Shown: positions 7,450 to 13,036 of the stretch, one piece after another
Position numbering within the stretch: position 1 is the first letter of the stretch
How the letters are laid out: every line of letters begins with the position of its first letter
Source: Rikenellaceae bacterium
Lineage (GTDB): Bacteria > Bacteroidota > Bacteroidia > Bacteroidales > Rikenellaceae
Length of the DNA: 19,114 bases
Direction: 5' to 3'
Assembly (NCBI GenBank): GCA_020859745.1
Contig: JAJBVQ010000122.1
Coordinates: 1-19,114, forward strand
Translations under genes and position numbers: made by a program
The notes under the pieces: generated by a model
Database searches by the model: none
Told to the model about the DNA's origin: nothing
The model's input: only the letters and a program-made list of their open reading frames with translations

Positions 7450-7819
7450 GGCCGCCCTCCCGAATCTTTCGTTTGCGTTTGCGGATCTCCATCCGCTGCT
7501 GGGTCACGGCCACGGCCGCAACGATCAGCACCGTGCTGACCGCAGCCGCCACCAGAATGGCGACCAAGTTCGCCGTAATCAGACCCACGGAGGCGATCAG
7601 CCCCACCGCCGCAGGCAGGAAAAAGAGCACCATGTTGTCGATCAGCAGCTCCGACACCCGGCCCACCCGATCCGGCGAAAGCCATCCGAAAGCCAGGGCC
7701 ATGAACAGCAGCACCATACCCAGCACGCTGCCGGGAATGATGCCCCCGATCAGCACACTCAGGCCGAGGCCCAGCAGGTAGAAAAACAGCAGCCAGAACG
7801 ACTGCACCAAAAATTTCAT
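7436..7819 (-). CDS. lrgA: LrgA/CidA family holin-like membrane protein
   Basis: 127 residues starting at the ATG at 7819 (MKFLVQSFWLLFFY). The frame remains open for six more codons, but those codons overlap the -7 promoter box. Four membrane segments are expected: near residues 5-24, 27-45, 60-80 and 85-108. The motifs SVLIGGIIPGSVLGMVLLF and ELLIDNMVLFFLPAAVG are typical of the family. The C-terminal tail is strongly basic (RMEIRKRKRKIREGG), presumably cytoplasmic. It forms a two-gene unit with lrgB, overlapping by 14 bases, and is divergent from gdhA. The choice of lrgA over cidA is a naming convention only. Confidence 0.92.
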   Translation of the reverse strand: MKFLVQSFWLLFFYLLGLGLSVLIGGIIPGSVLGMVLLFMALAFGWLSPDRVGRVSELLIDNMVLFFLPAAVGLIASVGLITANLVAILVAAAVSTVLIVAAVAVTQQRMEIRKRKRKIREGGHETR

Positions 7820-7823
7820 GCTG

Positions 7824-7831
7824 CAAAGATA
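7824..7831 (-). promoter_or_regulatory. -7 box of lrgAB, almost touching the start codon
   Basis: On the minus strand this reads TATCTTTG, an exact TAnnTTTG match. It ends only four bases before the lrgA ATG at 7819, so transcription would begin at or next to the start codon. A TTTTG lies 26 bases upstream, somewhat far for a -33 element. Confidence 0.45.
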
Positions 7832-7860
7832 CGGCAAAGCCAGTGGAATGAGAACGACAA

Positions 7861-7907
7861 AATACGTTCGGATTTCACCCGTGATGTTAAAAACAAAACA
7901 ATACGTT
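7861..7907. repeat. AATACGTT direct repeat in the lrgA-gdhA divergent region
   Basis: AATACGTT occurs at 7861-7868 and 7900-7907, both within an ACAA(A)ATACGTT context and 39 bases apart. The second copy overlaps the -33 TTG of gdhA. The first also forms an inverted repeat GAACG(8)CGTTC at 7852-7869. Candidate regulatory sites. Confidence 0.35.
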
Positions 7908-7935
7908 GCATAACCCGCGCGGAATTCTATTTTTG
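7906..7935 (+). promoter_or_regulatory. gdhA: gdhA promoter (-33 TTG and -7 TATTTTTG)
   Basis: TTG at 7906-7908 and TATTTTTG at 7928-7935 are separated by 19 bases, a very good match to the Bacteroidota sigma-ABfr consensus. Transcription should begin near 7942, giving a leader of about 36 bases before the ATG at 7978. Confidence 0.75.
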
Positions 7936-7977
7936 CAACTTGGAGAAAGATTTTAAACCGTAAACCTGAAAAAACCG

Positions 7978-9333
7978 ATGGAAAAGCAAGTACAGCAGTA
8001 CATCAGCGACTTCATGTCGCGCATCGAAGCCAAGAACCCGAACGAGCCGGAATTTCATCAGGCCGTCCACGAAGTGGTGGAGAGCCTGGCACCGTATATT
8101 ATCGAAAACCCTGTCCTGATGAAGATGAAGGTGTTGGAACGCATCGCCGAGCCGGAGCGCGTGATCATCTTCCGCGTGCCGTGGGTCAATGACAAGGGCG
8201 AAGTGGAGATCAACCGCGGGTTCCGGGTACAGATGAACAGCGCCATCGGCCCGTACAAGGGAGGGCTGCGGTTCCACGCCTCCGTGAACCTCAGCATCCT
8301 GAAATTCCTCGCTTTCGAGCAGACCTTTAAGAATGCGCTGACCACCCTGCCGATGGGCGGCGGCAAAGGCGGTTCGGACTTCAATCCCAAAGGGAAATCG
8401 GATAACGAGGTGATGCGCTTCTGCCAGTCTTTCGTCACCGAATTACAGCGGCATATCGGCGCCGACACCGACGTGCCCGCCGGGGACATCGGCGTGGGCG
8501 CGAGAGAGATCGGCTTCATGTTCGGCCAGTACAAACGGCTGCGGAACGAATTTACGGGTACTTTCACCGGCAAGGGATTGGACTGGGGCGGCAGCCCGCT
8601 CCGTCCGGAAGCCACGGGCTACGGCGTGAGCTACTTCGCCCAGGAGATGCTCGCCACCAAAGGCGACAGCCCGAAAGGGAAAGTCGTCGCCATTTCGGGT
8701 TCGGGGAACGTGGCGCAGTACGCCATTCAGAAAATGACCCAACTGGGGGCCAAAGTGGTGACCGCTTCGGACTCGTCGGGATACATTTATGATCCGGAGG
8801 GCATCGACGCCGACAAGCTGGACTACATTTTCGAGCTCAAAAACATCTACCGGGGGCGCATCAGCGAATATGCCGAACGTTACCCGAATGCCAAATACTT
8901 CCCCGGCGAGCGTCCGTGGGGCGTGAAGTGCGACATCGCCATGCCGTGCGCGACGCAAAATGAACTGGACGGGGACGACGCCGCCAAACTGATCGCTAAC
9001 GGCTGCATCTGCGTGGCCGAAGGGGCCAACATGCCTTCGACCCCGGAGGCCGTCCATGCTTTTCAGCAGCATAAGCTCCTCTACGCGCCGGGCAAAGCCT
9101 CCAACGCGGGGGGCGTGGCGACATCCGGGCTGGAGATGACCCAGAACTCGGAACGGCTGAAATGGAGCCCGGAAGAGGTGGACGCCAAACTGCACTCGAT
9201 CATGCAGAACATCCACGCGGTCTGCGTCGAATACGGCACTGAGCCGGACGGCTACGTGAACTACGTGAAAGGCGCCAATATCGCCGGTTTCCGGAAAGTG
9301 GCCAACGCCATGCTGGCCCAGGGGATCGTATAG
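7978..9333 (+). CDS. gdhA: NADP-specific glutamate dehydrogenase
   Basis: 451 residues, matching the hexameric GdhA class (about 445-450). The glutamate-binding motif GPYKGGLRFH contains Lys94, the catalytic segment LPMGGGKGGSDF contains Lys130, and VPAGDIGVG contains Asp170. The dinucleotide fold SGSGNVAQYA near residues 240-249 is intact, and the family's SNAGGVATSGLEMTQNS follows at residues 377-393. It reversibly interconverts 2-oxoglutarate plus ammonium and glutamate, a main ammonium-assimilation route in gut Bacteroidota. NADPH preference is inferred from overall similarity to GdhA. It has its own promoter, is divergent from lrgAB, convergent with poxB, and ends in a strong hairpin. 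Confidence 0.97.
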   Translation: MEKQVQQYISDFMSRIEAKNPNEPEFHQAVHEVVESLAPYIIENPVLMKMKVLERIAEPERVIIFRVPWVNDKGEVEINRGFRVQMNSAIGPYKGGLRFHASVNLSILKFLAFEQTFKNALTTLPMGGGKGGSDFNPKGKSDNEVMRFCQSFVTELQRHIGADTDVPAGDIGVGAREIGFMFGQYKRLRNEFTGTFTGKGLDWGGSPLRPEATGYGVSYFAQEMLATKGDSPKGKVVAISGSGNVAQYAIQKMTQLGAKVVTASDSSGYIYDPEGIDADKLDYIFELKNIYRGRISEYAERYPNAKYFPGERPWGVKCDIAMPCATQNELDGDDAAKLIANGCICVAEGANMPSTPEAVHAFQQHKLLYAPGKASNAGGVATSGLEMTQNSERLKWSPEEVDAKLHSIMQNIHAVCVEYGTEPDGYVNYVKGANIAGFRKVANAMLAQGIV

Positions 9334-9359
9334 CGCAAAGACGCTTCTTCATTAATATA

Positions 9360-9395
9360 CGCAGGGCCGGTTTCCGTTTGGAAACCGGCCCTGCG
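9360..9395. terminator. Bidirectional hairpin terminator between gdhA and poxB unit
   Basis: CGCAGGGCCGGTTTCC pairs with GGAAACCGGCCCTGCG across a GTTT loop: 16 bp, perfect. It lies 26 bases after the gdhA stop and just beyond the end of the small minus-strand reading frame downstream of poxB, so it probably serves both directions. No T-run follows on the plus strand. Confidence 0.8.
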
Positions 9396-9421
9396 GCTTT
9401 GAAAGGGTCTTTCCCGACGAC

Positions 9422-9592
9422 CTACGGCTTCAGGATAAAGGCCGGCGATTCTACGACTCGCACCATATTGGCCCAAATCGACCTACTCCGCCCTACGACC
9501 TCAACATAATCTTTGCCGACCCCGGCTTTATGGTACACGATGATCGCGTCGGCGGAAGCGAGTGATACATCGGTCTCCCGGTTCCAGGACAT
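9422..9592 (-). CDS. Possible small protein (56 aa) immediately downstream of poxB
   Basis: The ATG at 9592 begins one base after the poxB TGA, and the frame runs 56 residues (MSWNRETDVSLASADAIIVY, a middle with KAGVGKDYVEVVGRS, and the end VVESPAFILKP) to a TAG. The shared hairpin follows within about 26 bases, so the frame would be inside the poxB transcript. The composition looks protein-like: alternating hydrophobic and charged residues, good use of GC-ending codons and no low complexity. I recognise no family. It could be a genuine translationally coupled small gene, a remnant of a longer one, or chance. A longer start overlapping the poxB end (9646) is less likely. Confidence 0.4.
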   Translation of the reverse strand: MSWNRETDVSLASADAIIVYHKAGVGKDYVEVVGRSRSIWANMVRVVESPAFILKP

Positions 9593-9593
9593 A

Positions 9594-11330
9594 TCAAAGG
9601 ATTCCCCAGATATGCTTGATATTGCTCCGGGCCGTTTCCCAGACATCCTCGCCGCGCCCGGCCAGGATCAGTTTAGCCATAGAAATAGCGAAACCCTTCA
9701 TCTGATCGAACTCGATCTTCGGCGGCATAGCCAGCGCGTTCGGATCGGTGCAGACACGCACCAGCGCCGGGCCTTCGGCGGCAAACGCCTTCCTCAACAC
9801 CCCTTCGACCTCGGCCGGAGCGCTCACCGAATAGCCCTCCATGCCCATCGCTTTCGCCACCGCCGCGAAATCCGGGTTATACATATCCGTCTGCCAGTCG
9901 GGCAGCCCCGCCACCTCCATCTCCAGCTTGACCATCCCCAAGGCCCGGTTGTCGAACACGACCAGCTTGACCGGCAATTTATACTGCACGATCGTCGCCA
10001 GGTCGCCCAACAGCATCGAGATGCCGCCGTCGCCGCACAGGGCCACCACCTGTTGTCCCGGCCGGGCGAAGGCCGCCCCGATCGCCATCGGCATGGCATT
10101 GGCCATCGATCCGTGGTTGAACGAACCCAGCATCTCCCGCTTGCCCGTAGCGCCCAGCAGCCGCGCACCCCACACGCAGCACATCCCCGTATCGACCGTG
10201 AATATCGCATCCTCGTCGGCCAGCTTATCGATCAGGGCCGTCACGAACTCCGGCGCAATGGTGCAGTCGCCGCCCTTTTTCTCGGCCAGCGTGACCATAT
10301 GCTCCTTCACCTTCTCATAAACCTGCAACTGCCCCATCAGGAAATCGTCATTCTCCTTCGCCCGGATCATCGGGAACAGAGCCTCCAGCGTATCCTTCAC
10401 ATCGCCTCCCAAGGCCAGGTCGACCTTGGCACGGCGACCGATCCGCTCGGGCCGTATGTCCACCTGCGCAATCTTACATTGTTCCGGCATGAACGATTCA
10501 TACGGGAAATCCGTCCCCAGCAGGATTAGCAGGTCTGAGCTGTGCATGCTGGCATAGGCCGACGGCAGCCCCAAAAGGCCGGTCATTCCTATTTCATACG
10601 GATTGTGGTGTTGGATCGCCATTTTGGCCTTGAAGCTGTAGCCGACGGGAGCCTTGATCGTCTCCGCCAGCCTGACCACCTCGTCGTGAGCGTCGCGCGC
10701 CCCGATCCCGCAATAGATCGTGATCCTCTCCGACGAGTTGATCATATCGGCCAACCTCCGCAGTTCCGAATCCTGCGGCCGGTAAATCCCCTTGGTCGGC
10801 AATGCGAAAGCGGCCGTAGGCCCCTCGACGGCCTTGGCGGCCGCCAGATCGCCGGGCAGGCCCAATACGGCCACCTCTTTTTTCTGAATAGTATGTTGCA
10901 GCGCGGCCTGGATCATCCGCGAAAACTGCACCGGAGTGACGGGCAACTGGTTGTAGCCGCTGCAATCCGCGAACAATTTCGTCGTGTCGGTCTCCTGGAA
11001 ATACTGCGTCCCGAATTCCGTCGATGAACAGGTCGAAGCGATGGCGAAAACCGAAGCGTTGCTCCGGTTCGCATCGTACAGCCCGTTGACCAGATGCACA
11101 TGGCCGGGGCCGCTGCTGCCCGCGCAGCAGGCGATTCCGTTCAGCTCGGCCTCCGCCGCAGCCGCATAGGCACCGGCCTCCTCGTGCCGCACGTGCACCC
11201 ACTGCACCGTGCCGCGCCTGCGCACCGCGTCGTTCACTTCATTCAGGCTGTCGCCCGTAACCGCATAGATCCGCTTGATCCCTGCCTTTTCGATCGTCTC
11301 GACCAGTTGGTCTGCCACCTTTTTTCCCAT
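9594..11330 (-). CDS. poxB: Pyruvate oxidase / ubiquinone-type pyruvate dehydrogenase, ThDP-dependent
   Basis: 578 residues, close to E. coli PoxB (572) and alignable along its length. The PYR domain holds VTGDSLN and the cofactor-activating Glu50 in VRHEEAGAYA. YFQETDTTKLFADCSGYNQL and NPYEIGMTGLLGLPSA are PoxB-type segments. The PP domain has LGSFNHGSMANAMPMAIGAA and the ThDP/Mg motif CGDGGISMLLGD...VVFDNRALG. The C-terminal tail, from PPKIEFDQMKGF through LILAGRGEDVWETA, corresponds to the lipid-binding region of PoxB. The enzyme is FAD and thiamine-diphosphate dependent and decarboxylates pyruvate to acetate and CO2, passing electrons to membrane quinones; in Bacteroidota the acceptor would be menaquinone (inference). 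It lies 64 bases downstream of the recombinase-like gene, with no terminator between, so cotranscription is possible. Confidence 0.94.
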   Translation of the reverse strand: MGKKVADQLVETIEKAGIKRIYAVTGDSLNEVNDAVRRRGTVQWVHVRHEEAGAYAAAAEAELNGIACCAGSSGPGHVHLVNGLYDANRSNASVFAIASTCSSTEFGTQYFQETDTTKLFADCSGYNQLPVTPVQFSRMIQAALQHTIQKKEVAVLGLPGDLAAAKAVEGPTAAFALPTKGIYRPQDSELRRLADMINSSERITIYCGIGARDAHDEVVRLAETIKAPVGYSFKAKMAIQHHNPYEIGMTGLLGLPSAYASMHSSDLLILLGTDFPYESFMPEQCKIAQVDIRPERIGRRAKVDLALGGDVKDTLEALFPMIRAKENDDFLMGQLQVYEKVKEHMVTLAEKKGGDCTIAPEFVTALIDKLADEDAIFTVDTGMCCVWGARLLGATGKREMLGSFNHGSMANAMPMAIGAAFARPGQQVVALCGDGGISMLLGDLATIVQYKLPVKLVVFDNRALGMVKLEMEVAGLPDWQTDMYNPDFAAVAKAMGMEGYSVSAPAEVEGVLRKAFAAEGPALVRVCTDPNALAMPPKIEFDQMKGFAISMAKLILAGRGEDVWETARSNIKHIWGIL

Positions 11331-11394
11331 AACCCGCGTGTTTTAAAGTACCGGCCTATCCCTTAACAAGATTAGTGCCAGTTACCCCGCCCGG

Positions 11395-11970
11395 TTATGC
11401 TTCGCCGTGCCGGCGGCGGCGCGGCACCTCTTTGTTGGCGTTCAGGTAGCGATAGAAGCTCCGCTGCTCCAGGCCGATCATATCGCAGATGGCGGCCACG
11501 CTCAGGTCAGAATGCTGGTAGAGCAGCATTCCGGTCTGGGATTTGCGGAGCCGTTCGCCCGAAGTACCCTGGGGCCGGCCGCGTTTGCGGATTCTCGGCT
11601 GCCCGGCGGCGCGTTCGTTCACCCCGATAGCCAGGCTGTCCCAGCCGAAACGGTTCAACCCTTTCAACAGCCGGGCGCGCGCATGCGATCCCTGCGACAT
11701 ATCCAGCCACGGGTCCGAGATCGACTGCAAGGCCACATTCCGCTCTTCCATTTCGCTCAGCAACGCCAGCAGGCTGACGATATCGGTGCACACCTCTGTC
11801 AGCTCGCCGACCACCAGCATGTCACCGGCAGAAAGCGCCTGCCAGCACTCCCGTATGTCGGCTCCCACCAGAATATCGGCTTCGGCCACGCCGCAGGCCG
11901 CCAATCTTTCTATCGCCGTGCGGAGCTCGGCCGCCGCAGGACGATACCTGACAAAACCCATTTTTTTCAT
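11395..11970 (-). CDS. Serine-recombinase-like protein with substituted catalytic residues and C-terminal HTH
   Basis: 191 residues with the layout of a small resolvase/invertase. The N-terminal domain aligns with resolvases in strand pattern and in the GDMLVV...LLALLSEMEERNVALQSISD stretch (49-86). The usual nucleophile motif (ARVS or similar near residue 10) reads VRYR, with Arg10 where Ser should be. The Asp-Arg...Arg block (LDRLGRS) reads LTEVCTD (57-63), losing both arginines. The C-terminal HTH is well kept: GRPQG (131-135), then SDLSVAAICDMIGLEQRSFYRYL (154-176). It should therefore bind DNA but not cut it, and it may act as a regulator. The start at 11970 is set by a strong Shine-Dalgarno. 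It lies just upstream of poxB on the same strand, making poxB or itself a plausible target (inference). Confidence 0.8.
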   Translation of the reverse strand: MKKMGFVRYRPAAAELRTAIERLAACGVAEADILVGADIRECWQALSAGDMLVVGELTEVCTDIVSLLALLSEMEERNVALQSISDPWLDMSQGSHARARLLKGLNRFGWDSLAIGVNERAAGQPRIRKRGRPQGTSGERLRKSQTGMLLYQHSDLSVAAICDMIGLEQRSFYRYLNANKEVPRRRRHGEA

Positions 11971-11978
11971 TTTCCTGT

Positions 11979-11985
11979 CCTCCTT
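11979..11985 (-). promoter_or_regulatory. Strong Shine-Dalgarno for the recombinase-like gene
   Basis: The minus strand reads AAGGAGG followed by eight bases and then ATG. A full anti-SD match at optimal spacing is unusual in Bacteroidota, where most genes (including the neighbours here) lack one. It fixes the start at 11970 over the internal ATG at 11961. Confidence 0.75.
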
Positions 11986-11990
11986 TTTAG

Positions 11991-12018
11991 TGACTGTAAT
12001 CCACTGTCAAAGATGACA
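11991..12018. other. Operator-like TGAC/GTCA palindromes upstream of the recombinase-like gene
   Basis: TGTCA-AAGA-TGACA at 12005-12018 is a perfect 5-bp inverted repeat. It shares its left arm with a second near-palindrome, TGACTGT(5)ACTGTCA at 11991-12009. The cluster lies directly upstream of the SD, where an autoregulatory binding site would be. Confidence 0.35.
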
Positions 12019-12176
12019 AGAAACCATCGGCAAACCGTGGCTGAAAAAGCGTAAAACACTGGTTTACCGTGCCTATTCCCGATTTCTAAAAGTATTCGAT
12101 GTGCGTTTTGCGACACGGGCCCGTTCCATTTCCGAAAGACCTCCGGAAAACGAAACAGAAACGCTCAAAAGAGGCA

Positions 12177-12869
12177 TTAATCGAGTTCCACGCCGTATTT
12201 GATCAGGGCCTCCAGATGCGCACCCTCGTCCACCGCCGAGAATGAACCGCCGCGCACATTCTCGCAACCGTAACGACGGAAACAGTCGATCACCACCGGA
12301 TCGACATCCCGCCGGTTGCGGATCGCCCCGATCGGCGTCTCGAACGGTTCGGCGCTAACCAATCCCAACGGTTTGTATTTTTTCGTCCATTCCGTTCCCC
12401 GGCCGTACTCATGCTTACGGAGAGTACGCTTCAGGTCGCGCGTGTAACCGACGAAATATTTCCCTTCCTTCAATTCCAGCACGTACCTCACCAGCGACTG
12501 CGGAGCGAACTCCTGCCGGGAGGTTTTGACCTGTTTGAAATAGCCGCAGCGGTGCAGTTTCCTCAGCGTTTTCTCCTCCGACACTTCGCACCACTGCCCT
12601 CCCCTCACCTGCCGCCACCCCTCCCGCTCCATCCACTCGATGGTCGTGAGGTTCTCGTATTTGTCCTCGTCGTACTCCGTCTCCACGTAGAACACCTGCC
12701 GCGTCACGCAGCGAACCACCTTGTGCAGTTTCGTCCACTCGGCTCCCTTGCCGTGCGTGTGCTGCCAGTAGCGCGAATCCGGGTAATGGGTTTTGCCCAC
12801 ATACCAGAAGCCGTCCTCCAGCTCAAGGACGTAGATATGGATCGGGTATGTCGAATCGGGCACCTGCAT
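12177..12869 (-). CDS. Tandem GIY-YIG domain protein
   Basis: 230 residues from the ATG at 12869; the frame is open far upstream, but that part is the shadow of the beta-galactosidase gene. It has two similar halves. Half one: IYVLELEDGFWYVGKTHYPD (12-31) with Arg33, HGKGAEWTK (39-47), Glu72 in YENLTTIEWM and VRGG at 88-91. Half two: RYVLELKEGKYFVGYTRDL (128-146), HEYGRGTEWTK (153-163) and VRGG at 205-208. The glutamate that coordinates metal in GIY-YIG nucleases is plausible in half one (Glu72); its counterpart near 189 is replaced by Val, flanked by Asp. GIY-YIG domains cut DNA in repair, homing and restriction enzymes; this standalone tandem form has no role I recognise. It has its own promoter-like element and same-strand neighbours on both sides. 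Confidence 0.85.
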   Translation of the reverse strand: MQVPDSTYPIHIYVLELEDGFWYVGKTHYPDSRYWQHTHGKGAEWTKLHKVVRCVTRQVFYVETEYDEDKYENLTTIEWMEREGWRQVRGGQWCEVSEEKTLRKLHRCGYFKQVKTSRQEFAPQSLVRYVLELKEGKYFVGYTRDLKRTLRKHEYGRGTEWTKKYKPLGLVSAEPFETPIGAIRNRRDVDPVVIDCFRRYGCENVRGGSFSAVDEGAHLEALIKYGVELD

Positions 12870-12876
12870 GACTGAC

Positions 12877-12907
12877 CGAAAATACGGAAAGCCCGTGACA
12901 CAGCCAA
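12877..12907 (-). promoter_or_regulatory. Promoter-like element of the GIY-YIG gene
   Basis: On the minus strand a TTG (12905-12907) is followed after 20 bases by TATTTTCG (12877-12884), one base off TAnnTTTG, then seven bases to the ATG at 12869. The leader would be very short. Confidence 0.45.
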
Positions 12908-12981
12908 CAGTTTCCGCAGGATATTTCACGCTGAAAGCCGATTTGACTTTTCGGTATATTTTACCGTCCGTTTCCCGGCAT

Positions 12982-13018
12982 AAAAAATCCCTGCTCGGCA
13001 TCGCCGCACAGGGATTTT
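12982..13018 (-). terminator. Intrinsic terminator of the beta-galactosidase gene
   Basis: AAAATCCCTG and CAGGGATTTT form a 10-bp outer stem. An inner CGGC-ATC-GCCG stem (12996-13006) is separated by small bulges. On the minus strand the stem is followed by TTTTTT. It begins 19 bases after the stop codon of the GH2 gene. Confidence 0.85.
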
Positions 13019-13036
13019 CATACGATTCGGCAAAGT

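Noticed and set aside
11996..12002. GTAATCC upstream of the recombinase-like gene as another AraC half-site
   Set aside because: It is only seven bases long, has no partner 21 bp away and is followed by different bases from the four real half-sites.
12129..12149. Hairpin TTTCCG(9)CGGAAA after the GIY-YIG gene as terminator
   Set aside because: The stem is only 6 bp with a 9-base loop and no T-run, too weak to claim.
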